Position numbers and translations under genes: made by a program
Notes under the pieces: model-generated
Told to the model about the DNA's origin: nothing
What the model saw: the letters and a program-made list of their open reading frames with translations, nothing else
Databases searched by the model: none
Shown here: in pieces, positions 14,505-24,109 of the stretch
Numbering within the stretch: the stretch's first letter is position 1
Layout: every line of letters begins with the position of its first letter
NCBI GenBank assembly: GCA_964628835.1
Contig: CAZVME010000033.1
Span: 1 to 35,960, forward strand
Reading direction: 5' to 3'
Length of the DNA: 35,960 nt
Source: JAAGZL01 sp964628835
GTDB taxonomy: Bacteria; Pseudomonadota; Gammaproteobacteria; Chromatiales; Chromatiaceae

Positions 14505-17500
14505 GCGAGGCAGGGGACGCCCCCCGTTTCCCGGCCCTTTCGGCCCCTATTCGCTTTTTTGCCCAACATCGTACGGCGGCCAATCTGCTGATGGCCATAT
14601 TGCTGATTGCCGGTTACATAGCTCTGGATATGCTGAATACGCAGCTGTTGCCAACGCGGGAGAATCCACGCGTTTCGGTACGTGTTGACTGGCCAGGAGC
14701 GAGTGCTTCGGACATGGATAGATCGGTCATCCGCAATCTTGAGCCGGTCTTACGCTACCTGGATGGTGTCGATAACCTCATGGGCCAGGCCCGTGAGGGG
14801 AGCGCCTACATGGCTGTTCAGTTTCGGCGTGGTATGGATGTTGACCAACTGACGGTTGAGGTACAAAAGGCGGTTGATAGTGTTACTACCCTGCCTGAAG
14901 CGGCAGAACGGCCAGAGGTTCGTGCGGTGCGTGGCTTTGAGCGTGTTGCTAAGATCCTGATTACGGGGCCGCTGTCAGAGAGTGAGTTGAAAGGCCATGC
15001 GGTACGTATACGTGATGGTCTGCTGGATGCCGGTATCGACCGGGTCACAATGACCGGAACGCGCGATGAGGAGATTCGTGTGAACGTTCCGGAGCGTAAT
15101 CTGGCCCGGCATCACCTGACCATGGCTGATATCGCGACAGCCATCAAGCGTGAGACTCAGGATCGGCCTGCAGGCAGCCTGCGGGGCGGGCTGGATCGAT
15201 CCGTACACGGGGTGGGGTACAGCGATACCGCGGATGAGATTGGTGCGATTGTCCTGCGTGCTGGAAAAGAGGGTGAACAGCTGGCGTTGCATCATGTGGC
15301 GCGGGTAGAGGATGTCTTTGACCCTGATCAGATCCGCGGCCTGCATCGGGGGGCACCGGCCATTCGGCTGGAGATTCAGCGCACACCGTTGGCCGACACC
15401 CTGGAAACCAATCGCATTCTGCACGGCTATATCGAGCGAGTCAGCAAAACTTTGCCACAGGAACTCAAGGTTGAACTGTTCGACGTGCGTGCCGACTATT
15501 TGAAGGAACGTATCAATCTGCTGTTTAAAAATGGCCTTCAAGGGCTTGCCATTGTGATGGCGGTTCTGTTCGTTTTTCTCAGTGCCCGCATCGCCTTCTG
15601 GGTTGCCTTTGGTATACCAGTGGCCCTGATGGCAACCTTTGCCGTCATGTGGATGACCGGACAGAGCATCAATATGTTCTCCCTGTTTGCGCTGATGCTG
15701 GCGCTTGGCATTATTGTCGATGATGCTATCGTCGTTGGTGAGCATACGGCTACGTTGCATAAGGGTGGCCTGCCAGCCGGGCGAGCGGTAGAACAAGGCG
15801 CCTTGCGCATGTCGGCGCCAGTGCTGGCGGCCACGTTCACCACCATAGTCGCCTTTCTGCCCACCTTCTTTATGACCGGCCGGGTTGGCGATATGTTGCA
15901 GGCCTTGCCGTTGGTGGTTACCGCCGCGCTTGCCGCAAGTCTTATTGAGTGTTTCTTTATTCTACCAGCGCATCTACGCCATGCCCTCTCATATACAGGG
16001 AGCCCAGGCCGTTATCGCAACTTTTTTGATCGGGGGTTTGGCCATTTCAGGGATCGCATCTTCGGACCGGTGGTCGAATTTGTTATTACCTGGCGCTACG
16101 CTGCGCTGGCGCTGGTTGTGGCGCTGCTTTTGATTACAACCTCCGTAGTGGTGAGTGGAAAGTTACGCTTCAACTTCTTCCCTTCGCCAGAAGCCGAATA
16201 TATCTCTGCCGGCATTACCATGCAGGCAGGTACCTCAAGCGAACAGACGCTGAAGGCGTTGGAGGTTATTGAAGAGAGTCTATACCGTGCGGAAAAGAAG
16301 CTGGGCGAGGAGCAGACGCTGGTTCGTGTCAGTTTTGCCTGGTTAGGTATGCTGGGTTTCTCTTCAGGTGACCACTTGGCCCAGCTGGATGTTCAGCTTT
16401 CACCTTCGGAGGGGCGAACTATCCGTACCCGTGAGATTTTGCGTACATGGAAACGCATGGTGCCACCCATTCCCGGACTGGAACGCTTTTCTGTCGGTGT
16501 ACGTCGTCACGGTGGGGCGCCGCAGGATCTGGAGATTCATCTGCAAGGGGATGATGCCTATAGCCTGAAAACTGCAGCCATGGAGATACAGGATCTGCTT
16601 CTGGATATACCTGGCGTGCAGTCTGTCAATGATAACCTCCCTTGGGGAAAACGTGATGTGGCCATTCGTCTTACCCAGCGTGGAAGGATGTTGGGTTTTA
16701 CCATTGATGATGTAACCATGCAGGTGCAACATGCGCTGGAGGGGCAGATAGTACGCAGGTTTGCACGCCGCTCTGAAGAGGTGGTTGTACGCCTTCGGCG
16801 TGAGGGTGGCATGCTTGGTATGCAGGCCTTGCGTGAAATGCGTATTGCGGCACCTAGCGGTGCCTATGTGCCTCTGCGTGACATTGCGGATCTGCAGGAG
16901 AAGTCGGCGTTTTCGATGATTATGCGACGGGATGGCAAGACCAATATTACCGTGGGCGCTGATTTGGATAACAAGGTGCTGACGCTGATTGAGGCGCAAA
17001 ATGAATTAGAGAGGGCGGGGCTTGAGGTTATTGCACAGCAGCATGGAGTAGAGCTGAAACTGGCTGGTGGTCTGGAGGAGCAGCGTGCAGGGTTTTCTGA
17101 CCTCCAGCGTGGATCGCTGATCGCATTTGCTTTGATCTATATTATTCTGGCTTGGGTCTTTGCCGGTTATTCACGACCGCTGATTGTCATGATTATTATC
17201 CCTTTCGGTATGATCGGGATGGTATTGGGTCACCTGATAATGGGCCAGAGCCTGACCATGCTCAGTCTTGTGGGCCTGCTTGGCCTATCGGGGATTATCG
17301 TTAATGACTCCATTATTCTGGTCTCCCGTGCAGATGAACGGGTGGCCGCTGGGGAAACTATGCGGGAGGCGGCCTCGGGTGCAGCACGGGACCGCCTGCG
17401 CGCAGTACTGCTTACATCACTGACCACCATTGGCGGCCTTACCCCACTGATGTTTGAGACATCGATTCAGGCGCAGTTCCTGCTGCCCATGGCCATTACC

Positions 17501-17623
17501 ATTGTTTTTGGGTTAGCCGTGGCCACACTATTAGTGCTGCTGCTGGTGCCTGTGGTCTATGGCATCCTGGGCGACCTTTATTCCGTGAGGTCCAGGGCGG
17601 CTCCTAGTACTCCTTCGCTCTAG
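14501..17623 (+). CDS. RND-family efflux permease (pump 1)
   Basis: Inner-membrane proton-driven exporter of 1040 residues, normal for the AcrB/MexB-like superfamily with 12 membrane helices. It begins with a short cytoplasmic N-terminus and FFAQHRTAANLLMAILLIAGYIAL. The proton-relay motif LALGIIVDDAIVVGEHTA lies near residue 408, and the second half has LLGLSGIIVNDSIILVSRADE. Two large periplasmic loops follow helices 1 and 7. The motifs fit the hydrophobe/amphiphile (HAE) group rather than heavy-metal pumps, and the substrate is unknown. It starts in an ATGA overlap with its adaptor and ends sharing CTAG with the opposing pump gene. Confidence 0.94.
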   Translation: MSEAGDAPRFPALSAPIRFFAQHRTAANLLMAILLIAGYIALDMLNTQLLPTRENPRVSVRVDWPGASASDMDRSVIRNLEPVLRYLDGVDNLMGQAREGSAYMAVQFRRGMDVDQLTVEVQKAVDSVTTLPEAAERPEVRAVRGFERVAKILITGPLSESELKGHAVRIRDGLLDAGIDRVTMTGTRDEEIRVNVPERNLARHHLTMADIATAIKRETQDRPAGSLRGGLDRSVHGVGYSDTADEIGAIVLRAGKEGEQLALHHVARVEDVFDPDQIRGLHRGAPAIRLEIQRTPLADTLETNRILHGYIERVSKTLPQELKVELFDVRADYLKERINLLFKNGLQGLAIVMAVLFVFLSARIAFWVAFGIPVALMATFAVMWMTGQSINMFSLFALMLALGIIVDDAIVVGEHTATLHKGGLPAGRAVEQGALRMSAPVLAATFTTIVAFLPTFFMTGRVGDMLQALPLVVTAALAASLIECFFILPAHLRHALSYTGSPGRYRNFFDRGFGHFRDRIFGPVVEFVITWRYAALALVVALLLITTSVVVSGKLRFNFFPSPEAEYISAGITMQAGTSSEQTLKALEVIEESLYRAEKKLGEEQTLVRVSFAWLGMLGFSSGDHLAQLDVQLSPSEGRTIRTREILRTWKRMVPPIPGLERFSVGVRRHGGAPQDLEIHLQGDDAYSLKTAAMEIQDLLLDIPGVQSVNDNLPWGKRDVAIRLTQRGRMLGFTIDDVTMQVQHALEGQIVRRFARRSEEVVVRLRREGGMLGMQALREMRIAAPSGAYVPLRDIADLQEKSAFSMIMRRDGKTNITVGADLDNKVLTLIEAQNELERAGLEVIAQQHGVELKLAGGLEEQRAGFSDLQRGSLIAFALIYIILAWVFAGYSRPLIVMIIIPFGMIGMVLGHLIMGQSLTMLSLVGLLGLSGIIVNDSIILVSRADERVAAGETMREAASGAARDRLRAVLLTSLTTIGGLTPLMFETSIQAQFLLPMAITIVFGLAVATLLVLLLVPVVYGILGDLYSVRSRAAPSTPSL
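17620..17623. other. CTAG shared as stop codon by two convergent genes
   Basis: The palindrome CTAG gives TAG at 17621-17623 on the plus strand and TAG at 17622-17620 on the minus strand. Both permease genes thus end in the same four bases, with no space for a terminator between them. Confidence 0.95.
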
Positions 17624-20600
17624 TCCTTATCATCTATGTGTTGCTCTTTGACAACACTAACCCAGCCAAAGTCACTGAATACGCTAAAGATTGCAGGCAC
17701 GACAAATAGCACCAGGATTGTAGCTGCCAGCAGACCGAACACAATACTGCTTGCCAGTGGGGTCAGGATCTGGGCCTGCAGGCTGGTCTCCATCAGCAGT
17801 GGCGTCAGTCCTGCCACCGTGGTGAGTGAGGTCAGTAGAATGGCGCGAAAACGTTCCCGGCTGGCGATCTTTGCCGCTTCTGGAATGGGAATGCCTTCAC
17901 GGGCGCGTAGTTTTAGAAACTCCACCAACAGGATGGAATCATTAACCACGATACCCGCCAGTGATGCGGCCCCCATGATGCTGGGCATAGATATATCCAG
18001 TCCCATCAGCAGATGCCCCCAGATCACGCCGATCATCGCCAGTGGGATGGTTAACATTACGGCTGCCGGTTCAACATAGCTGCGGAACTGAAAACTCAAC
18101 AGTACGAAGATACCGATCAGTCCGATCAGGAAGCCCCGCACCATCGAGCCGCTGGTTTTGCTGCTCTCTGCCGACTGGCCTTCCAGTACGATGGTGATAT
18201 CTTGGTAACGCTGCTGCAATTCGGGAAGGAAGTCGCGCTGGGTGTCTGCCAGGATCTGAGTGGCATTGCCTAGTGCCGTATCCATGTCCGCAGATATGGT
18301 GACGGTCCTGACCCCTTGAATCCTCTGGATGCTCGCATAACCCCGGCCCAGTTCAATATCAGCTACGGTACTGAGCGGCACCTGGTCTCCCTTGGCCGTT
18401 ACGATATGAAAATTCCGCAGATCATCCAGGGTGTCATGACTCAGGTCGTTAAGTGCAACGGTGATTTCGTAGGATTCGGTCTCGGTCACAACCTCATCGG
18501 CGGTAATGCCATAGAATGCGGCACGTAACTGATTGGCGACGGTTGTCGCATCCAGCCCAAAGGCGAGGCTGCCATCTTTCAGGTGCAGCCGGATTTCCGG
18601 TTTTCCGTGGCGCAGGTCATCGGCCAGGTTGATGACGCCTTGGTACTGCTGCAGCCAGGCCTGCAGCTCCAGGGATGCAGCCTTGAGCTGCTTTAGATCA
18701 CGCCCTTTGAGCCGGACTTCAATGGCGACCCCAGCCGGACCCGCCCTTGGCTCTTTAAAATTGATGCTGATGACACCGGGGATGATGCCGACCTCTTTTC
18801 TCCAGGTCTGTAGATAGTCATCCACCCGTCCAGTCCGTACTTCACTGCTAAGGATATCGGCACTGATGGTGGCTACATGGGTACCTTTCTCTTTGGCGTC
18901 AAGATTCTGGTTATAGCGGATGGTGACATCCTGTATCAGCTCTTTTTGCCCGGGTTGCAGAGGGGTGTAGTGGTCATTCACCCGCTTTAGTGCGGCGGAT
19001 ATTTTAGTGACTACGGCCTCTGTTTGCCACAGGGGGGTGCCCTGTGGCAGCAGCAGGCGGGCCTCGAAGGAATCACCATCAATATCAGGGAAGGCAACCC
19101 GTTTCAGATGGCCGCCAGCCAGCATGCCGATTGATGCAATGAATAAGGCAAAAATCAGCCCAAGGAAGAGGTAGCGCCATTGAATCGCCGCATCTATGGC
19201 CCGTCCCAGCACATCATGCCGCAACCTCTCGATAAAGGCATCAAAATGTTGTCGAAACAGCGGCTGTTTATCCATTTCATGGTTTCTGAGTGCATGTTCC
19301 AGATGGTGGGGCAGGATCAAAAAGGCCTCGAGCAGGCTTACTGCAAGCACCGCAATCATCACCACGGGAATGACTTCCAGCATTTTGCCCATGTTGCCAC
19401 TGAGAAATGCCAGGGGGGCAAACACGGCGACCGAGGTCAGAAAGGATGAGGTCACCCCAGGCATCACCTGGATGGTACCGTCAACAGCGGCGCGAAAGGC
19501 CGATTTTCCCTTGCGCAGGTGGGTTGCGATATTTTCGGCAATGACGATGGCATCATCCATCAACAGGCCAAGAGTGATTAACAATGCCACCATACTGATC
19601 ATGTTTATCGACTGCCCCAGCAACGACATGATGAAGAGGCTACCCAGAAAGGAGATGGGCAGACCCATGGCGACCCAGAAGGCGAACCGCAGCTGAAAAA
19701 ACAGCCACATTACAAGAAATACTAGTCCAAGTCCCTGCAGACCGTTGCTGGTCAATATCTGCAGACGGCCGCGCACCACGGTAGAACTGTCATTGGTCAG
19801 GGTGAACCGGATATCTGGTGGGGCCAGTTGCTGCTCACGCTCGACAAAGGCCGCTACCGCGTTGAAGACACGCAATGTGTCTTCCGTCTTGGCCTTGTTG
19901 ATCTGCAATAGTGCTGCGCGTTGGCCATTGAACAGGATCTTCTCTTCATCCAGTTCAAAGCTGTCCCGGATGGTGGCGATATCACCCAGCCGGACCTCAG
20001 CACCACTACCGGCGCCGATGATTACCAGCTCACCCAGCTCCTGCGTGGTGTCTCGTTGATCCATGAAGCGGATCATGTAGTTGTGTTGCCTGGTCTCTAC
20101 CGAGCCGGCCGGCAGATTGATATTCTGCTGTGAGATTGCGTTCGCCAGATCTCTTATACTGAGGCCGTGACGTTGTAGCATCTCGGCGGAAACTTTGACC
20201 TGCAGCTGGTGCTCAGAAAAGCCGGAGAGGGTCACCTGTGAAACCAGTGGCGATATCTGCAGCCGATCTTTTATCTCCTCGGCATAGGCCTTCAACGCCG
20301 GGGGGGAGAGTGGTCCGGTAATGGCGATGTCAACCACCTGGTCGGTGCGGGCCAGTTGCTCGATAATCGGCAGCTCAACCTGTTCCGGAAAGCTGTCAAT
20401 CGCTTCAACCGCACTTTTGATATCGTCCATGAACCGCGCGAAATTACCTCGCTCAGTCATAGTAACGATGGCGCTGGCGCTATTTTCCAGCGCTTGGCAT
20501 TGAATCTCTTCCACCTCATTGACGGTATCAATGGCATCTTCAAGGCGTTTACAGATGGCCTGTTCAACATCTTCCGGTGTGGCCCCGGGGTAGGGTACAG

Positions 20601-20736
20601 TAACCTGTACCTCCTTCGAGGCGAATTCGGGAAAACTCTCCCGCTCCAGCGTTGGTAGCGCTGCAATACCCAGTACCACCAGCATTAACAGTAGTAGATT
20701 GGCCGCAGTGGGGTGGGCGGCAAAATAGCGTATCAT
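17620..20736 (-). CDS. RND-family efflux permease (pump 2)
   Basis: Second inner-membrane RND exporter, 1038 residues, on the opposite strand. The N-terminus MIRYFAAHPTAANLLLLMLVVLGIAAL is the usual first helix. VPYPGATPEDVEQAICKRLEDAI opens the porter domain. The motif ITLGLLMDDAIVIAENIATHLRKG marks helix 4 and AASLAGIVVNDSILLVEFLKLRAREG the second half. It resembles the AcrB/VexF-type groups common in marine gammaproteobacteria. Its adaptor gene lies just upstream with a six-base gap. Its stop codon overlaps that of pump 1. The pairing of two distinct pumps tail to tail may be historical rather than functional. Confidence 0.94.
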   Translation of the reverse strand: MIRYFAAHPTAANLLLLMLVVLGIAALPTLERESFPEFASKEVQVTVPYPGATPEDVEQAICKRLEDAIDTVNEVEEIQCQALENSASAIVTMTERGNFARFMDDIKSAVEAIDSFPEQVELPIIEQLARTDQVVDIAITGPLSPPALKAYAEEIKDRLQISPLVSQVTLSGFSEHQLQVKVSAEMLQRHGLSIRDLANAISQQNINLPAGSVETRQHNYMIRFMDQRDTTQELGELVIIGAGSGAEVRLGDIATIRDSFELDEEKILFNGQRAALLQINKAKTEDTLRVFNAVAAFVEREQQLAPPDIRFTLTNDSSTVVRGRLQILTSNGLQGLGLVFLVMWLFFQLRFAFWVAMGLPISFLGSLFIMSLLGQSINMISMVALLITLGLLMDDAIVIAENIATHLRKGKSAFRAAVDGTIQVMPGVTSSFLTSVAVFAPLAFLSGNMGKMLEVIPVVMIAVLAVSLLEAFLILPHHLEHALRNHEMDKQPLFRQHFDAFIERLRHDVLGRAIDAAIQWRYLFLGLIFALFIASIGMLAGGHLKRVAFPDIDGDSFEARLLLPQGTPLWQTEAVVTKISAALKRVNDHYTPLQPGQKELIQDVTIRYNQNLDAKEKGTHVATISADILSSEVRTGRVDDYLQTWRKEVGIIPGVISINFKEPRAGPAGVAIEVRLKGRDLKQLKAASLELQAWLQQYQGVINLADDLRHGKPEIRLHLKDGSLAFGLDATTVANQLRAAFYGITADEVVTETESYEITVALNDLSHDTLDDLRNFHIVTAKGDQVPLSTVADIELGRGYASIQRIQGVRTVTISADMDTALGNATQILADTQRDFLPELQQRYQDITIVLEGQSAESSKTSGSMVRGFLIGLIGIFVLLSFQFRSYVEPAAVMLTIPLAMIGVIWGHLLMGLDISMPSIMGAASLAGIVVNDSILLVEFLKLRAREGIPIPEAAKIASRERFRAILLTSLTTVAGLTPLLMETSLQAQILTPLASSIVFGLLAATILVLFVVPAIFSVFSDFGWVSVVKEQHIDDKD

Positions 20737-20742
20737 TTGGTT

Positions 20743-22089
20743 CTACTCACTAACGGAGGAGAGGAGCTGTTGTAATGTTGCATCATCAGCAACTGGCTTA
20801 AGCAACATCCCTTCCACAGCGGAAAAAAGGTCGGAGATAATCACTTGCTCGCCTGCCTGCAGGCCACTGCTGATGACGACGTAGTCAGGACCCTTGGATC
20901 CTATGGTGATCTTGCGTTGTTCCAGACGATGTTCCTGGTTTACCACAAAGACGTGCTGGCCATGCAGGGCGCTCAGGGGAATTACCAGGCGGCTCTCCTG
21001 TGGCTGCCCGCTCAGCACCACGTCCACAAACAGGCCTTTGACCAGTGGTGGACGTCTGCCCGGCTGAACTTGGGCATAGGGCTTATCCACCTCAATAATG
21101 ACCCCGACGGTTCGGGTGCGCGGGTCAAGGGCATCACTAATGCGGGCGACTCTGGCGTCCCATTCAACCAGGTACTCATTCTGTTGCAATAGCACGCGCG
21201 CCGAGATGCCGAGCAGCTTGCCCGGTTCAATATCCCCAGCCTCTGTAGGATTAATAACCGTTGCCGGGTTGATAAGTTTACCCAGTCGTCCCATCGGAAT
21301 CTGAACCGCAACCTCAGCCTTTTCAATGCCGTCTGCTACTACCATCAATGAACCCTGGGCGACAAACTGCTGAAGTTCGATCTTGACCTCGGCAATACGG
21401 CCGTTGAAGGGCATCAGGACTGTTGTGTATTCAAGATTCAGTTTTGCATCGGCCAGCGCCACCTGCTGTTTTTCCATCTCTACAGCCAGCTGTCTGCGCT
21501 CTACCGGATAGAGCTTGATGCTGTTGGTTAGTGACTGGGCACTTTTCTGCTGGGCCAGCAGACTGCGCTGCTCTTTCCCATAGTCGGACTGGGAGATAGA
21601 GTTCTGCTTGAGCATTTTCTGTTTACGCTGCAATTCATCCCCGGCAATCTTCAGCTCCTGCCGCTCGATCAGTAGCAACGCCTCTGTATTGGCCTCCTGT
21701 ACATCAATCTGGGCCAGTTGCACTTTGACGGCTTCAATCCCGGTCTTAGCCTGGGTGATGGCCAGTTCATAATTACGGGGATCAATCTGCAGCAGCATCT
21801 CACCCTCTCTGATCAATGCTCCTTGTTTGAGGTGTGGATGCAGCACGCTGATCTTGCCGCTCACCTGTGCCACGCCGCTCCACACCCGACTGGGCTCGAC
21901 GTTCCCCGTCGCTACCAGTCGTGGGGCAACTGTGGTTTCAGGTACACTGATTACATGTACGGCCGTCGCCTTCTCCGCGACAACCATTCGCACCGGTTCT
22001 GAACTGTTGTTTTTCAGCAGTACAAAGACGACAACGCCAATTAGGGTGACGGGAATAATCAGCAGCCTCATCACGCGGGTATTTTTCAT
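20743..22089 (-). CDS. RND efflux periplasmic adaptor (pump 2)
   Basis: Membrane fusion protein of 448 residues. It has one N-terminal membrane helix (LLIIPVTLIGVVVFVLL), a lipoyl half-motif (WSGVAQVSGKISVLHPHLKQGALIREGEMLLQIDP), a long helical hairpin rich in Gln/Glu/Lys (about 115-215), the second lipoyl half (TTVLMPFNGRIAEVKIELQQFV), and a beta-barrel ending VKGLFVDVVLSGQPQESRLVIPLSALHG. Its length is typical. It is transcribed with the permease that follows, and a decayed gene copy lies immediately upstream of its promoter region. Confidence 0.92.
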   Translation of the reverse strand: MKNTRVMRLLIIPVTLIGVVVFVLLKNNSSEPVRMVVAEKATAVHVISVPETTVAPRLVATGNVEPSRVWSGVAQVSGKISVLHPHLKQGALIREGEMLLQIDPRNYELAITQAKTGIEAVKVQLAQIDVQEANTEALLLIERQELKIAGDELQRKQKMLKQNSISQSDYGKEQRSLLAQQKSAQSLTNSIKLYPVERRQLAVEMEKQQVALADAKLNLEYTTVLMPFNGRIAEVKIELQQFVAQGSLMVVADGIEKAEVAVQIPMGRLGKLINPATVINPTEAGDIEPGKLLGISARVLLQQNEYLVEWDARVARISDALDPRTRTVGVIIEVDKPYAQVQPGRRPPLVKGLFVDVVLSGQPQESRLVIPLSALHGQHVFVVNQEHRLEQRKITIGSKGPDYVVISSGLQAGEQVIISDLFSAVEGMLLKPVADDATLQQLLSSVSE

Positions 22090-22164
22090 GGTATTAAACT
22101 TACTTCTCAGTTGTTACGTTAATTAGAACGAAGTATCATAGCATTAACATCCTAGTTTACTCTA

Positions 22165-22467
22165 CGCCCCTTACCCTGATGTAACGGTAGATTGCTATCG
22201 CGTCCAAACCACAGAACGCAAGGCAATGGTGGCCACGGTGCGCTGTTCATTTTCACCACCATAAAAGGTGTGGATTTCAAAAGTGCAGAAGACCAGGAGT
22301 ATCAATACGGCTATGGTGATAGCCGCCTCCGGAGTTCAGTCTTTTTTCAACCAAACGCCAATTCCTGTGGCCACGTAAAAAACTGCGCAAAAGTTGAACC
22401 AAAGTACAAAATTAATCTAGTCCCATGTGGTACTTTTGGCTTCTCCATGAATAAAAAGTAATGAGAG
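22165..22467 (-). pseudogene. Decayed second copy of the four-helix membrane protein gene at 24619-25038
   Basis: Minus-strand translation gives LLFIHGEA, then a stop, INFVLWFNFCAVFYVATGIGVWLKK, another stop, TPEAAITIAVLILLVF and GGENEQRTVATIALRSVVW. The intact gene reads VLFINGEA, VEFILWFNFCAGFFYVVTGIGIWLKK, APAAAITIAVLTLVGF and DGEYEQRTVVAMTLRSVIW in the same order. The copy lacks the first 30 or so codons, has at least two in-frame stops, and is frameshifted near its 3' end (AIAI in another frame). It is clearly a pseudogene. The two copies lie about 2.5 kb apart on the same strand. Confidence 0.85.
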
Positions 22468-22532
22468 CATATATGGTGCATGTCGTTACAGCATCTATAT
22501 TTATCCTTAAAAGGGCGGTTTTAGGCAGCAGC

Positions 22533-23585
22533 TTACTGAATAGCCTGTTCCTGTGGCGCCTTGGTAAGCTGTTTGGTATTGGCTGCAAGAGCACGCTTGT
22601 TGTCCAATCTCACCAGACGGTTTCTGGCTGCATCAATGGCGGGATGTCCCTCACTGAGCGCTTGTTTCAGGAGTGCCTGCATTTTTTCGAATTGCTCCCT
22701 TGCATCATCAAAGCGTCCCTGTGCTACATAGAGTTCACCCAGTCCCCTCCGGTTGACTGCAAGGTCCAGGCGCCAGCCCCCTGAGTTGTCAGCATGCCAT
22801 ACGTCGGCTGCTTGCTGATAAAGACTCTCTGCCCGTGTAAGGTTTTTTTGTTGGCCGCGGTAAAAATTCGCCAGCTTGTGCATTGCCATGGCTACCTGGG
22901 AATGCTCATTCCCCTTTGCTGTTTGTTGGATATGCAAAGAACGTATCAATAATTCTTCTGCCTTATCCGGCTTATTAAGATGCATTTTCAATCCTGCGAT
23001 CTTGTTGAGACTGATAGATACCCAGGGGTGCATGTCTCCTAATGTTTGCTCTCTGATCGCTAGGCTTTGGTGTAACAGTGACTCTGCCTTGCCGATTCGC
23101 GATTGGTTAAAATAGATAAGGGCAAGATTGTCGAGCATAGTTGCCACTATGTGGTCTGGGGCCGGTAGGGTGGCAGTGACAACCTTCAACAGCATGAGCT
23201 GGTACATTTCGGCCTCGTCATATTTGCCCAAGGCAAATGCTAACTTGGATGCTGGCTGGAGATATTCCGGATTTGATGGGTGCAGCTGTATAGCCTCTTG
23301 CAGGTAGGCGTATGTAGTGTCGGGCTCCTTTCTGGATGTGGCTATGATACTTTGTTGATAGGCGAGGGCGGCGGCCTCAAGTCTGCTGTTGATCTTGGCC
23401 TCCTGCAGCAAGGCCTCGGATGGCGCAGGCTGGGGTGTCCCGTTTAACCGGTGTTGTTTATACACGGCAGGATCAATATTTGTCTGGGTAGTTGAAATGA
23501 TGCTGGGGCGCTCCAATGCATAGCTAGCATGACTGCCGCTTGCTATCAGTAGGCAGGATAGAGATAGTGTGATGTAAGCTTTCAT
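22533..23585 (-). CDS. Exported tetratricopeptide-repeat protein
   Basis: Periplasmic protein of about 350 residues. The signal peptide MKAYITLSLSCLLIASGSHASYA is followed by TPR units. Those in the middle are of the 42-residue kinesin-light-chain type: DNLALIYFNQSRIGKAESLLHQSLAIREQTLGDMHPWV, then SLNKIAGLKMHLNKPDKAEELLIRSLHIQQTAKGNEHSQV, then MHKLANFYRGQQKNLTRAESLYQQAADVW. Such repeats bind other proteins; the partner is unknown. The ATG at 23585 is preferred over one five codons earlier because it puts the upstream 50-bp module at the same distance (100 bases) as in the Gly-rich gene. That suggests both genes answer to one regulator. Confidence 0.85.
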   Translation of the reverse strand: MKAYITLSLSCLLIASGSHASYALERPSIISTTQTNIDPAVYKQHRLNGTPQPAPSEALLQEAKINSRLEAAALAYQQSIIATSRKEPDTTYAYLQEAIQLHPSNPEYLQPASKLAFALGKYDEAEMYQLMLLKVVTATLPAPDHIVATMLDNLALIYFNQSRIGKAESLLHQSLAIREQTLGDMHPWVSISLNKIAGLKMHLNKPDKAEELLIRSLHIQQTAKGNEHSQVAMAMHKLANFYRGQQKNLTRAESLYQQAADVWHADNSGGWRLDLAVNRRGLGELYVAQGRFDDAREQFEKMQALLKQALSEGHPAIDAARNRLVRLDNKRALAANTKQLTKAPQEQAIQ

Positions 23586-23684
23586 ATTGTTGATGTTCAT
23601 GTCTATTAGTTATGTCCTCACGCCATGGTAATGGCTGATTGTGTCTTGTATGCCGAATCCAAGGACCAAAGCTTATAAGTAAAC

Positions 23685-23734
23685 TGTTTCTATATTATTT
23701 CTGCTTCAAAGCAAATTGTTTCAATTTATTTCAG
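23685..23734 (-). promoter_or_regulatory. 50-bp heptamer module upstream of the TPR gene
   Basis: Heptamers TGTTTCT (23685), TATTTCT (23696), TGTTTCA (23717) and TATTTCA (23727) occur at spacings of 11, 21 and 10 bases, all on one helix face. The 50 bases match the module at 26174-26223 at 35 positions without a gap. Both modules begin exactly 100 bases upstream of the start codon of their minus-strand gene. A possible minus-10 hexamer TATAAG lies at 23677-23672. The spacing is typical of OmpR-family binding sites. Confidence 0.6.
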
Positions 23735-23943
23735 CGCATGCTCCTTTAGCAGGCTGGTCGGAAAGCCAGTATTCACTTATGTACTTCAGCGATATTCTAA
23801 GGCGTGGGGCTGATGGGGCTTCATGCTGTTTATTATCACAGAAACCTGAGGCGAGTGAGGGCTAGGAGTTTGCTTCCGGCAGCGGCAGCGCTCTACGTCA
23901 GCAGCAGGTCCAAGAACCCTACTATCACTTGTTTCATATAATC

Positions 23944-24087
23944 CTAGTTATCCATAATAGTCATCTCTTTCCCCTTGGCACGAGTTTCCCCACCGGAGAA
24001 CATCATTAGTAATAAGGACGCAAGCAACAGAAACTTCAGTAAAGGAATAACGCTGGAAAAGGCCTTGTTGGTGGATGTTGACACCAT
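23944..24087 (-). CDS. Possible small membrane protein or gene remnant, 47 codons
   Basis: The frame starts 22 bases after the cytochrome c'/c556-like gene stop. It encodes a short N-terminus, one hydrophobic segment (VIPLLKFLLLASLLLMMF) and a polar tail (SGGETRAKGKEMTIMDN). Beyond the stop the same frame runs on for nine more sensible codons, so it could also be a truncated gene. No strong ribosome binding site was seen. The rest of the 23735-24109 stretch shows nothing further. Confidence 0.3.
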   Translation of the reverse strand: MVSTSTNKAFSSVIPLLKFLLLASLLLMMFSGGETRAKGKEMTIMDN

Positions 24088-24109
24088 GCGCAGCAGATCA
24101 CTTTGAATG

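Noticed and set aside
22192..22461. Plus-strand frame similar to another plus-strand frame at 24664-24975
   Set aside because: Both are antisense shadows; the similarity comes from the minus-strand gene and its pseudogene copy.
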